Part shown: positions 35,418 to 44,125 of the stretch, in pieces | Layout of the letters: every line of letters starts with the position of its first letter | Numbering within the stretch: position 1 is the first letter of the stretch | Assembly: GCA_016745315.1 (NCBI GenBank) | Contig: CP066886.1 | Location: 4,588,501-4,652,500, forward strand | Source: Arthrospira sp. PCC 9108 | GTDB lineage: Bacteria; Cyanobacteriota; Cyanobacteriia; Cyanobacteriales; Microcoleaceae | Direction of reading: 5' to 3' | Length of the DNA stretch: 64,000 nt | Made by a program: the position numbers and the translations under genes | The notes under the pieces: model-generated | Seen by the model: the letters and a program-made list of their open reading frames with translations, nothing else | What the model was told of the DNA's origin: nothing | The model's database searches: none

Positions 35418-36747
35418 ATGCTACCACTAGCGATCGCCCCCCTAATCCTCTCAGTCACCCCCCGCCGCCAGTAGTCATCACCCGACCCCAAGAAGTGCGT
35501 CCCCTTCCCGGTCAACTAGATAATATTCCAGTTTTCAATAGCAATAGCCCGGAAGTTGTACCAGTCGAAGGTATCTTACTATCAACCTTTCCCCCCAAGG
35601 TAAAACCCAAACCAATGCCCATCTTAACTTTCCCTTTGACGGTAGGTTCGACATTTTTGCCCATCATATCGCCAGACCCACCAACCCCGAAGACTTACGC
35701 ACCCTATATCTAGGCTTATTAGCTTACAACCCCACCAGCGAACCGGTCACCCTAGAGATATTACAAGCCGCCAGCTATCTCAGCCAACCAGACGCACCCT
35801 TTATCCCCTTACCTCCCGTATTAGACAACAATGATGGGACAGTATTTGCAGGTCCAGGAAGTCGAGTTATGGGAGAGATTTTGCGAGGAAGGCAACAGTC
35901 ATCACCACCCGACCAAGTAATCATTCCACCACAGCAGTTTCAGATGGTCTTTAAAGCCCCTATTCCGGTAAAAACATTAGAACCGCCTCTCAATGGGCGA
36001 TCGCTTCTTATGCGCCTCCAGAGTAGCGGTACAGTGCATATAGCTAGTCTAGCTCAATTTGCCATTCAAAACCCCGACGGTAGCGAATCTAGCCCCGCCC
36101 TAGAATCATGGGTAGAATTATTACACAATGGTTCTCTAGTCACCCCCCGCGACCTAGCGCCCACACCCCCGAATAGTCCAGAGAGAATCATTTATGGTCG
36201 AGTTGCTGGAGTCGCCCTAGGTTCAGTCTGGAAAGCCGAGATAACCAACCTGACCATTCCCGAACCCGGTCAAGCCATTTCCTATATTTTCAGTTCCCTA
36301 CCTGGGGGTAAATTAGGAACCAACCAAAACCAAAGCGCCCCCATGGTAGTTCGTTATGAGGATACCGCCTATCAAGCCCATGGCAACTATGGCATTCAAT
36401 ATAGCCTAACCCTAGACTTATCTAATCCCACCAATACCCCTAAAACTGTAGTCCTCACCATGGAAACCCCCCTAAAAAGTAATGAACTAACAGACGGGGG
36501 AGTGCAATTTTTCGAGGAACCTCCCAGCCGGGTATTTTTCCGAGGAACGGTGCGTTTCCGCTATACTGATGATTCGGGAACTACAGTTAGCCGATACTTT
36601 CACCTAGTCCAAAACCGAGGACAACAGGGGGAACCTTTGATTGAATTAGACATTCAACCCCGAACACGGCGACAGGTGGAATTTGACTTTCTGTATCCCC
36701 CAGACGCGAGTCCGCCCCAAGTGTTAACTATTAAGACATTAGATTAA
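35418..36747 (+). pseudogene. DUF3370 family protein with two frameshifts in C-runs
   Basis: The whole length matches the cyanobacterial DUF3370 pattern: RPLPGQLDNIPVFNSNSPEV, then NFPFDGRFDIFAHH, SYLSQPDAPFIPLP, NGRSLLMRLQSSG, and the C-terminal region to 36747. ATG 35418 begins a signal-like MLPLAIAPLILSVT. The frame is broken twice, each time at a run of six C (35458-35463 and 35591-35596) where seven C would restore it. Only the last 292 residues (from about 35869) form one frame. It is either a young pseudogene or two homopolymer sequencing errors. Confidence 0.75.
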
Positions 36748-36755
36748 TCACGATT

Positions 36756-37022
36756 ATGCCTTGGTTTGCCAAAATTGAAACCGGAATTGTGGAAAAAGCC
36801 GTTTTTGATCAATATGTCCCCGCCCATATCGAGTATGTCAAGGAGTTGGCTGCTAAAGGACATCAAGCGCGCAGTGGCTATTGGGGAAGGAAAGGCGGCG
36901 GAATGTTGCTTTTTGAGGCTGAGTCTATGGCCGCCGCCCAAGCTATTGTCGCGGATGACCCTCTGGTGGTTAATAATTGCGTGACTTACGAAATTTTTGA
37001 GTGGTGTGTGGTTGCACCGTGA
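36756..37022 (+). CDS. YCII-related family protein
   Basis: 88 residues with the ferredoxin-like fold typical of YciI proteins: FAKIETGIVEKAVFDQY, PAHIEYVKELAAKGH, a Gly-rich strand GYWGRKGGGMLLFEAES, then AAQAIVADDPLV and a C-terminal beta strand. The family may be dimeric enzymes; function unproved. It begins nine bases after the DUF3370 stop and may share its transcript. The SRP RNA promoter begins just behind its stop. Confidence 0.8.
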   Translation: MPWFAKIETGIVEKAVFDQYVPAHIEYVKELAAKGHQARSGYWGRKGGGMLLFEAESMAAAQAIVADDPLVVNNCVTYEIFEWCVVAP

Positions 37023-37032
37023 ATTTCTGTGT

Positions 37033-37038
37033 TATAAT
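37033..37038 (+). promoter_or_regulatory. -10 box of the SRP RNA gene
   Basis: A perfect TATAAT lies eight bases before the expected 5' end of the SRP RNA. Confidence 0.6.
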
Positions 37039-37045
37039 GAATTTT

Positions 37046-37144
37046 GTGGCCTGGACCTATGCGGTCAGAACGCCTAAACCTTGTCAGGACCGGAAGGTAG
37101 CAGCAACACGGGATGCTTCTGATAGGCGTGGAATCCGGGTCACT
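37046..37144 (+). ncRNA. ffs: Signal recognition particle RNA, small bacterial (4.5S) type
   Basis: About 99 bases fold into one long hairpin: GTGGCCTGGACC at the 5' end pairs toward GGTCACTCC at the 3' end. The apical SRP domain contains the conserved GTCAGGACCGGAAGGTAGCAG, shown here as GGACCGGAAGGTAGCAGC, with the GGAA tetraloop that binds Ffh. There is no Alu domain, as usual for Gram-negative bacteria. A frame that starts inside this RNA (37113) was not used for the next gene. Confidence 0.92.
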
Positions 37145-37190
37145 CCCATTTTTAACTTCCCCTAAATTATTGCCTGGAGAGTTTTTCCCT

Positions 37191-37565
37191 ATGCCCGGTT
37201 TTGGAGATTTAGTCCAAAAAGCAGTTTACCTTGGGGTTGGTTTGGCTTCCTACGCCGGGGAAAAGGCGGGGAGTAAACTGGCTGAGTTACAGGTAGAAGC
37301 CCAAAAATTAGCAGATGAACTGGTTAAACGTGGCGAAATGACGACGGAAGAAGCCCGCCGTTTTGTTGACGATGCTATCCGACAAGCACAAGAACCAGGC
37401 GCTGATTATAATCCTACACCACCTCAGTCGGCGCAACCTCGCCGCATCGAAATTATTGATGATGAGGAAGAAGCCCCAGAGAGTAGTAGTGATGATAGCA
37501 TTGAAGACTTACGCGATCAGGTTGATAAACTAAAGGATGAGTTGCGTAATTTGGAAAATGATTGA
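37191..37565 (+). CDS. Phasin-like protein
   Basis: 124 residues from ATG 37191; an ATG at 37113 lies inside the SRP RNA and was rejected. GGAGAG stands before the start. The first 65 residues (FGDLVQKAVYLGVGLASYAG; KLAELQVEAQKLADELVKRG, then MTTEEARRFVDDAI) match the phasin-like family linked to polyhydroxyalkanoate granules. The rest is a Pro/Gln linker and an acidic coiled coil (EDLRDQVDKLKDEL). A granule role is inferred from the family. Confidence 0.65.
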   Translation: MPGFGDLVQKAVYLGVGLASYAGEKAGSKLAELQVEAQKLADELVKRGEMTTEEARRFVDDAIRQAQEPGADYNPTPPQSAQPRRIEIIDDEEEAPESSSDDSIEDLRDQVDKLKDELRNLEND

Positions 37566-37740
37566 TTTAATTGATCAATGAGTGCGATCGCTCTGCGTAA
37601 GATAAGATTGGTTTATCCTTTGCACATAATCCTGTAAGACCTGAGTATGGGAAACCAAAAAGGGCTATAATTACCTCAAGAGTCCCTTGCTTTCAGCAAA
37701 GGGAGTGTCAAATATTAAAGCAGTTAGCCCCTAAAGCCTA

Positions 37741-38163
37741 ATGGAAGATTGGTCTAATGAGTTTGTTAAGAGTATAGAAGCCACAGTTATTGAGGTGGAA
37801 AAGTTTTTTATAGATGCGACTGAAGAGTTTAATCATATCATGGATGACCTGACTCAATTTTCCGAAGAAATTGCTGAGGAAGTCCAAAATAAGTTGATTC
37901 CCGACTTAGACCAGTTTTTAAATGATATCTTTGAGCCGATTCTGGATATATACTTAGATTTGGAACTAGATGGTATTGAGGAAGAGGAAACTTTTGATCC
38001 CTTTGTCACCTATGTTCACCCCAGCGCCACCCAAAACCCAGCCTGTCGTGGATGTAATCACTATCATGGTAAAATCTACGGTGGGAATTTGTTAGTTTGT
38101 GGAATGCACCCATTAGGTGTGGAGGGTGACTCCTGTCCCGACTGGGAATCAGATCATGATTGA
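37741..38163 (+). CDS. Cyanobacterial conserved protein with CxxC...C...C motif
   Basis: 140 residues. The first 85 are an acidic helix (EKFFIDATEEFNHIMDDLTQ; EEIAEEVQNKLIPDLDQFL). The last 45 hold four Cys: PACRGCNHYHGKIYGG, LLVCGMHPLG and DSCPDWES. The spacing and the CPDWE end resemble the tail of the MBL hydrolase at 30229-31839, suggesting a shared metal- or cluster-binding module. A TATAAT near 37666 and a small GC hairpin at about 37682-37706 precede it. Function unknown. Confidence 0.65.
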   Translation: MEDWSNEFVKSIEATVIEVEKFFIDATEEFNHIMDDLTQFSEEIAEEVQNKLIPDLDQFLNDIFEPILDIYLDLELDGIEEEETFDPFVTYVHPSATQNPACRGCNHYHGKIYGGNLLVCGMHPLGVEGDSCPDWESDHD

Positions 38164-38211
38164 TTTTTGATGGGTGATTTTTGATTTTTATATAGGGCTT
38201 GTGTTTCAGCG

Positions 38212-39579
38212 GTGAGTCTACCTGGTATCCCTGTCATTCCCCCACAAATACACCTGAGACACTACCAACGTCAGGCGGTATCCCAATGGTTTGGGAACCG
38301 GGGACGGGGAACGCTGAAAATGGCAACGGGTACGGGTAAGACTATCACAGCCTTAGCGATCGCCTCTGAATTATATCATAAAATTGGCTTACAAGTTGTT
38401 TTAGTTATCTGTCCCTATCGCCACCTAGTTACTCAGTGGGGACGGGAAGCTCAGAAATTTGGGATGACTCCGCTACTGGCTTTTGAAAGCGTCCACAATT
38501 GGCAAAAACACCTATCTACGTCCCTTTATAACATAGGTTCGGGTCATCTACCGTTTCTCGCAGTCATCACTACTAACGCCACGCTAATTTCCGATAGCTT
38601 TCAGTCTCAACTGCGGTATTTCCCCGCCAAAACTTTGATTATCGGCGACGAAGCCCACAACTTAGGAGCCCCTCGCCTAGAAGCTAGTTTACCACGACAT
38701 ATAGGTTTACGTCTAGCACTTTCTGCTACCCCAGAACGTCATTTTGATGACCAGGGGACCAATGCTTTAATGGAGTATTTTGGTCCGGTTTTACAACCGG
38801 AACTTACGCTGGCTGAAGCTATCCGCCAAGGGGCGTTAGTTCATTATTTATACTATCCGATTTTGGTAGAATTAACGCCGGCTGAAACTCTGATTTATTC
38901 CCGCCTAACTACTCGCATTGGTTGGGCTTTAATGGACAATGAGAAGGAGTGGGAAACTAACGACAATATCACGGCGCTATTGATGCAAAGGGCAAGAATA
39001 ATTGGGGCTGCTAATAATAAGGTTAACGCCCTCAGACAGTTAATGAGTAATCGTTTACAGACCAGCCACACGCTATTTTATTGTGGGGATGGTATCACGG
39101 AAAAAGGCACTCGCTTTGACCGACAACTAGAAGCGATCGTCTTTTTATTGGGGTCAGAATTGGGCTATCGTGTTAATACCTATACCGCCGCTACTCCTAT
39201 GGCAAAAAGGGAAGAATTGCGGCAACAATTTGAAGCGGGACAACTACAGGGTTTGGTAGCTATTCGCTGTCTTGATGAAGGGGTAGATATTCCAGCTATT
39301 CGTCATGCGGTAATTCTGGCAAGTAGCAGCAACCCCCGCCAATTTATTCAACGTCGAGGACGGGTTCTTAGACCTCATCCCGGAAAGGAAAGGGCGACGG
39401 TTTTTGATATGATTGTTTTACCGCCAGACTTGGGCAGAAATACGTTAGATGTTGAACGCAATTTGTTAAAAAAAGAGTTGATACGGTTTATGGAGTTTGC
39501 TGATATTGCAGACAATGCAGGAGAGGCTAGGGTGAAGTTATTACAACTACAAAAACGCTATGGTTTATTGGATTTATAA
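38212..39579 (+). CDS. Superfamily 2 DEAD/DEAH-box helicase
   Basis: 455 residues starting at GTG 38212. Motifs: Q-like LRHYQRQAVSQW, Walker A ATGTGKTITAL at about 38-48, Walker B/DEAH near 146 (IIGDEAHNLGA), SAT in LALSATPER, and motif VI QFIQRRGRVLRP. The family is the ERCC3/SSL2-type found in restriction and phage-defence loci. It is followed, after a G-rich repeat, by a small ORF and a DndD-like ATPase in the same direction. The link may be functional or just positional. Confidence 0.85.
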   Translation: MSLPGIPVIPPQIHLRHYQRQAVSQWFGNRGRGTLKMATGTGKTITALAIASELYHKIGLQVVLVICPYRHLVTQWGREAQKFGMTPLLAFESVHNWQKHLSTSLYNIGSGHLPFLAVITTNATLISDSFQSQLRYFPAKTLIIGDEAHNLGAPRLEASLPRHIGLRLALSATPERHFDDQGTNALMEYFGPVLQPELTLAEAIRQGALVHYLYYPILVELTPAETLIYSRLTTRIGWALMDNEKEWETNDNITALLMQRARIIGAANNKVNALRQLMSNRLQTSHTLFYCGDGITEKGTRFDRQLEAIVFLLGSELGYRVNTYTAATPMAKREELRQQFEAGQLQGLVAIRCLDEGVDIPAIRHAVILASSSNPRQFIQRRGRVLRPHPGKERATVFDMIVLPPDLGRNTLDVERNLLKKELIRFMEFADIADNAGEARVKLLQLQKRYGLLDL

Positions 39580-39599
39580 ATCATCCATCATTATCTCTC

Positions 39600-39858
39600 C
39601 CTCACCCACGGCGGTTTTCGGGGCTGGTTTCGGGGGCGGGTTTAACGGGGTGGGTTTCGGGGGGTTTTCCGGGCGGTTTCGGGGCGGTTTTCCGGGCGGG
39701 TTTAACGGGGTGGGTTTCGGGGGGGTTTTCCGGGCGGTTTTCCGGGGGGGGTTTCGGGGCGGGTTTCCGGGGGGGTCCGGGGCGGGTCCGGGGGGGTCCG
39801 GGGCGGGTTTATAAGTTGACTGGTGCTAAGTCGAATTGACTGAGGAACCCGCCCCTAC
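39600..39858. repeat. G-rich irregular repeat, G-quadruplex-prone on the plus strand
   Basis: From about 39606 to 39810 the plus strand is almost only G and T with some C, with dozens of G3-G8 runs built from GGCGGTTTTCGGG, GGGCGGGTTTAACGGGGTGG and GGGGGTCCGGGGCGGG words. It ends with a single unit GGGGCGGGTTTATAAG...GGAACCCGCCCCTACA, the same termini as the arrays at 32, 45 and 49.5 kb. The frame 39560-39814 is a by-product. It separates the helicase from the DndD-like pair. Confidence 0.9.
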
Positions 39859-39988
39859 ATTATCCCTCCTTGTCGTCTCAGAGTTGACGTGATTATAGGG
39901 GTTGTGGTAGGATAAAATTTATTTTTGTTAGATAGTCGATTTTTCGCCCTATTAAAAAACCATCGATAACTCACGTTTGGAATAGTCT

Positions 39989-40231
39989 ATGTCTTACCAA
40001 TATTCAGAGGGTTTAATTCACGCGATTTCTAATGTGTTTTCTGAGGCAAAATCTACCTATGGAGAAAACGCTAATCAGACATTATTTCATGACCCGATTA
40101 CAGATGCACCCCCGGAAGTTAGGGAAATTATCGAAAGGGTTTTGCAGGCGGAAAGAGATAAACTATATATGAAAAGTCCCTTGAACATTAATGATGATGT
40201 TCTCAAGATTATTAAAGAGGTCATACAATGA
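39989..40231 (+). CDS. Small hypothetical protein coupled to the DndD-like ATPase
   Basis: 80 residues, helical and acidic (APPEVREIIERVLQAERDKL). Its stop overlaps the next ATG by four bases (ATGA, 40228-40231), so the two are translated together and probably act together. The family is not recognised; a small partner of an SMC-like ATPase in a defence module would fit. Confidence 0.65.
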   Translation: MSYQYSEGLIHAISNVFSEAKSTYGENANQTLFHDPITDAPPEVREIIERVLQAERDKLYMKSPLNINDDVLKIIKEVIQ

Positions 40232-42294
40232 ATTTACTCTCGATTCAGTTGTGTAACTTTCGGCAATTTTACGGAAAAAGCCCGATTATATATTTAGCAA
40301 AAGGGGAACGAAATACTACGGTAATTTATGGGAATAATGGTGCGGGTAAGACGACGATACTTAATGCCTTTAGCTGGGTTTTATATAATAAATTTAGTGC
40401 GGCATTTGCGGTGTCGGAACAATTGGTTAATAAGCGATCGCTGACGGAAGCTGAACCGGGGAAAGCTGTAGGTTGCTGGGTGGAAATTGTCTTTGAACAT
40501 GACCATAAACGCTATCAGGTTAAACGGGTTTGTCGCGCCTATAAGCAACATGGAGAAATCGAACATTCCGACAGCGAATTATATATGCAGGTGGCGGGAG
40601 ATGATGGGCGCTGGACTTTGCCGCCGCAGCCACCAGAAGAGATTATTAATCGCATTTTACCGATGAGTTTACATCAGTATTTCTTTTTTGATGGAGAACG
40701 CATAGAACAAATTGTTAGGGATGATAGAAAAGCGGAAATTGCGGAAGCTACTAAAGAGTTATTGGGGGTGGAGGTATTAAATAGGGGTATTAAACATTTA
40801 AAGGAAGCGAGAAAGTCTTTGGAAAAGGATTTATTGATTATTGGTAATCCTGAGACAAAAAAGTTTTTAAACGACAAAAAAAAGCGGGAAGATGAAATCA
40901 ATACTTTGTCGAACAGACAGAAGGAAATCGAAACGGAATTAGCACATCATGAACAGTTAAAACGCACGCTAAATTCCCATTTATTGGATTTAAGCGGGGC
41001 GGCGGAGTTGCAACAATTGCGAAGTGAGTTAGAAAGCCAAATTATTTCAATCAGAGATAATTTAAAAAAGTCTAAAAAAACGATTAATAAACTGTTGTCA
41101 ACTAGGGCTTATCCGGTTTTATTGTCAGATACGATCGCCGATTTTCGTCACCTGTTTTCAGGAATGCGAGAAAGGGGGGAGTTAATGACAGGAATTACTA
41201 AGCAGTTTGTGAATGAGTTGATTAACCGCCAGCAGTGCATTTGTGGAACTCCTATAACAGAAGGAAGTTCGGAATGCGATCGCCTAAAAAGTTGGTTAAA
41301 TAAAGCCGGAATGGCAGATCTTGAAGAAAGCGCTATCCGTATGTCTACCCAAGTCGATGATGTAGATCGCCAACTAGGAGAATTTTGGCAAGAAATTGAC
41401 CAGCATCAAATATCTATAAGTGAAAATCGGGCGGAATTATCCAAAATCGAAACCCGGCTAGATGATATTAAGCAAAAGCTACGCCATTTCCCAGATGAGG
41501 ATATTCAACAACTGCAAAAACGCCTAGATGAAATCGAAAGCCGCATTGGTGAACTTAACCGAGAAATGGGTTCCAATTATCAACAAATTGAGACTCTAAC
41601 TCAAGAATGCGAGAAACTCTCGAAACAAATAGATCGCCAACAAATGAATGAGATTAAGCAGCTAACAGCCCAGCGACGCATTGCGGCGACGGAAGATGCG
41701 ATCGCCAGATTATCCCAAGTCCTCGAACGTTTAGACCAGCAATTCCGCCAACAGTTAGAAAAGCGAGTCCAAAATATTTTTTCCCAAATTTCTTTTACCC
41801 CCTATCAACCGCAACTCAGCCCCAAATACGAACTTAAATTAGTGGAAAGAACCTCTGGAGAAGATGCACCAGTAGCCTCCTCCACCGGAGAAAATCAAAT
41901 CCTCAGTTTATCCTTTATTGGTGGAATTATCGAAGGTGTTAGAGAATGGAGCCAAAAGAATACCCTCATGGGACCAGATAGCAGTACATTTCCTATTGTG
42001 ATGGATTCCCCTTTTGGTAGTTTAGATGAAATTTACCGCCGCCAAATAGCCCGCATTATTCCAGAGTTAGCTAACCAGCTAGTTGTATTAGTCACCAAAA
42101 CCCAATGGCGGGGGGAAGTCGCAACAGAAATTAAGCCCAGAATTGGGCGAGAATATATCCTAGTTTACAATTCATCAAAACCAGATTGTGAGGAAGATAT
42201 AATTAATTTACAAGGGGTTAATTATCCCCTAGTTAAACTCAGTCCCAATCAGTTTGAGTACACCGAAATCATCGAAGTAGAAGCAGAATTTTAG
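40228..42294 (+). CDS. DndD-like SMC/Rad50-type ATPase
   Basis: 688 residues. Walker A YGNNGAGKTT is at about 34-43 after MNLLSIQLCNFRQFYGKS, the usual DndD opening. Two coiled-coil arms (about 195-260 and 385-500) flank a CxC hook near 337 (QQCICGTPITEG). The signature and Walker B are in the C-terminus (NQILSLSFIGGI; PIVMDSPFGSLDE). DndD belongs to DNA phosphorothioation/restriction systems, but dndB, dndC and dndE are not here. It is coupled to an 80-residue ORF and preceded by a helicase, so it may be part of a different defence system. Confidence 0.8.
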   Translation: MNLLSIQLCNFRQFYGKSPIIYLAKGERNTTVIYGNNGAGKTTILNAFSWVLYNKFSAAFAVSEQLVNKRSLTEAEPGKAVGCWVEIVFEHDHKRYQVKRVCRAYKQHGEIEHSDSELYMQVAGDDGRWTLPPQPPEEIINRILPMSLHQYFFFDGERIEQIVRDDRKAEIAEATKELLGVEVLNRGIKHLKEARKSLEKDLLIIGNPETKKFLNDKKKREDEINTLSNRQKEIETELAHHEQLKRTLNSHLLDLSGAAELQQLRSELESQIISIRDNLKKSKKTINKLLSTRAYPVLLSDTIADFRHLFSGMRERGELMTGITKQFVNELINRQQCICGTPITEGSSECDRLKSWLNKAGMADLEESAIRMSTQVDDVDRQLGEFWQEIDQHQISISENRAELSKIETRLDDIKQKLRHFPDEDIQQLQKRLDEIESRIGELNREMGSNYQQIETLTQECEKLSKQIDRQQMNEIKQLTAQRRIAATEDAIARLSQVLERLDQQFRQQLEKRVQNIFSQISFTPYQPQLSPKYELKLVERTSGEDAPVASSTGENQILSLSFIGGIIEGVREWSQKNTLMGPDSSTFPIVMDSPFGSLDEIYRRQIARIIPELANQLVVLVTKTQWRGEVATEIKPRIGREYILVYNSSKPDCEEDIINLQGVNYPLVKLSPNQFEYTEIIEVEAEF

Positions 42295-42395
42295 ACATCC
42301 CAAGTATTATAATTATATAATAATCCTACCATAAATTATAACATATCCTGAGTAAATGTGATAGTATGATGTGGTTGTCGCTACTATCTTAAACT

Positions 42396-43970
42396 ATGAC
42401 TCCAGAAGTTGCGATCGCTGAGATCAGTATCAAAGATAATCTTGAACAATTTCTGCTGGTCTTGCTGATTTCCCTAAGTGTGGCCACCATGTCTCGTTTA
42501 TTCCCTTGGCTGCGGAAAATTCCCTTTACCCTATTATTGGTAATTGTCGGATTATTTTTAGCCTTTGAAGACATCCATCTAATCCAATTATCACCAGAAC
42601 TAATCCTAGAAATTTTCCTACCTCCGTTACTCTTTGAAGCCGCCTGGAATCTGAATTGGCGAGACCTAAAACGAGATTTATTCCCAGTATTTTTATATGC
42701 AACTATTGGGGTAGTTATTTGTGTAGTAGGGATAGCTATTGGCTTACATTTAGCCGTAGGAATGCCGATAGCGATCGCCCTGTTAGTAGGTGCAAGTTTA
42801 TCAGCAACCGATCCCATCTCAGTAGTCGCCCTAATGAAAGAATTAGGAGCGCCTAAACGTCTGCGAGTCTTAATGGAAGGGGAAAGCCTCTTTAATGATG
42901 GCATAGCTGTTGTAGCCTTCATCATCTTAGTCGGTTTTCCTATGGGAAACATCGAAATATCCCCGGCTGCGATCGTTTTAAAACTCTTATCATTCACAGG
43001 AATTGCCGTAGTTATTGCTGGGATAATTGGGTTTGGAATATCCTATCTAACTCAGCGTTTTGACTCTCCCCTAGTAGAACAATCCCTCACCCTCCTAGCC
43101 GCCTATGGAACCTATGTAGTCACCGAAGACTTAGGCGGATCTGGAGTTATTGGCGTAGTAGTAGTAGGGTTAATTTTAGGAAATTTTGGTTCCCGAATTG
43201 GTATGAATCCCCGCAGCCGATTAATCGTCAGCGAGTTTTGGGAATTTATAGCATTTTTGGTAAACTCAATCGTCTTCTTATTAATTGGCGCTCAAATTGA
43301 ATTTGGGAGTTTAGCAACCAACATCAAACCCATTGCGGTTTCCGTCCTAGCGATGGTGCTAACCAGAGCAATATCCACATTTACTTTAACGGCGATCAGT
43401 AACAGATTAGCCAAATCAGAAATAGACCTACAAAATCAAACTATGTTGTGGTGGGGAGGCTTACGAGGTTCTGTTTCCATCGCCCTAGTCTTGAGTGTCC
43501 CAGTAGCTATACCTGAACGGGAAAATCTGATCGCGACAGTCTTCGGGGTGGTTTTATTTAGTTTATTATTTCAGGGTTTAACGACCCAGCCTCTGTTGCA
43601 ATGGTTAGGACTGCTTGATGAGCAACCTTTGCGGGAAGAATATCTGGAATTAGTAGCCCGTCGTGTAGCCCTCAATCGAGTACAAAACCACCTCTCCCAA
43701 TCAATTGTTAAGCAGGAATTAGACCCTGATGCTTATCAACATCAAGCCGAATTAGTCAAATCTCAGTTAGAAGCTATCACCACCAAAACTCAGCAGCTAC
43801 TCTCACAAGACCCCAAACTGCAAGGGTTGACCATAGAATTACTTCGGGAAGAATTAGTTGATATTGAGGCTGAAACCTATGCGGAATTTGTCAGATCCGG
43901 CCGTCTGAATACTCAACTCTCAACTCTTTTGTCAGAAGTTATGGAAGAAAAAGACCCAGAAACCGCATAA
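42396..43970 (+). CDS. Na+/H+ antiporter, CPA1 (NhaP-like) family
   Basis: 524 residues, about 12 membrane helices in the first 400. The CPA1 motifs ATDPISVVALMKELG and EGESLFNDGIAVV, and a conserved Gly-rich GGLRGSVSIALVLSVP helix, are visible. The C-terminal 110 residues are a cytoplasmic helical tail, as in cyanobacterial NhaP-type proteins. It exchanges Na+ (or K+) for protons in pH and salt homeostasis. The upstream 100 bases are AT-rich with no strong promoter that I can name. Confidence 0.9.
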   Translation: MTPEVAIAEISIKDNLEQFLLVLLISLSVATMSRLFPWLRKIPFTLLLVIVGLFLAFEDIHLIQLSPELILEIFLPPLLFEAAWNLNWRDLKRDLFPVFLYATIGVVICVVGIAIGLHLAVGMPIAIALLVGASLSATDPISVVALMKELGAPKRLRVLMEGESLFNDGIAVVAFIILVGFPMGNIEISPAAIVLKLLSFTGIAVVIAGIIGFGISYLTQRFDSPLVEQSLTLLAAYGTYVVTEDLGGSGVIGVVVVGLILGNFGSRIGMNPRSRLIVSEFWEFIAFLVNSIVFLLIGAQIEFGSLATNIKPIAVSVLAMVLTRAISTFTLTAISNRLAKSEIDLQNQTMLWWGGLRGSVSIALVLSVPVAIPERENLIATVFGVVLFSLLFQGLTTQPLLQWLGLLDEQPLREEYLELVARRVALNRVQNHLSQSIVKQELDPDAYQHQAELVKSQLEAITTKTQQLLSQDPKLQGLTIELLREELVDIEAETYAEFVRSGRLNTQLSTLLSEVMEEKDPETA

Positions 43971-44125
43971 ACAGACAGGAGTCTGGCGCAGTTATTCCCA
44001 TAACAACAAAAGACTCCTTCCCCCCCTGCTAACAGTGCTGGCGGTTGCTATACCATGACAATTGGGTTGGGAAGCTAAACTCAGATACTATAGCTAGTGA
44101 CTATGTTCCAATTTATCAATCACCA

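Noticed and set aside
37113..37190. Upstream ATG extension of the phasin-like gene
   Set aside because: The ATG is inside the SRP RNA; ATG 37191 has a Shine-Dalgarno sequence and begins the conserved part.
39560..39814. Gly/Phe-rich 84-residue frame
   Set aside because: It is a by-product of the G-rich repeat and overlaps the end of the helicase gene.
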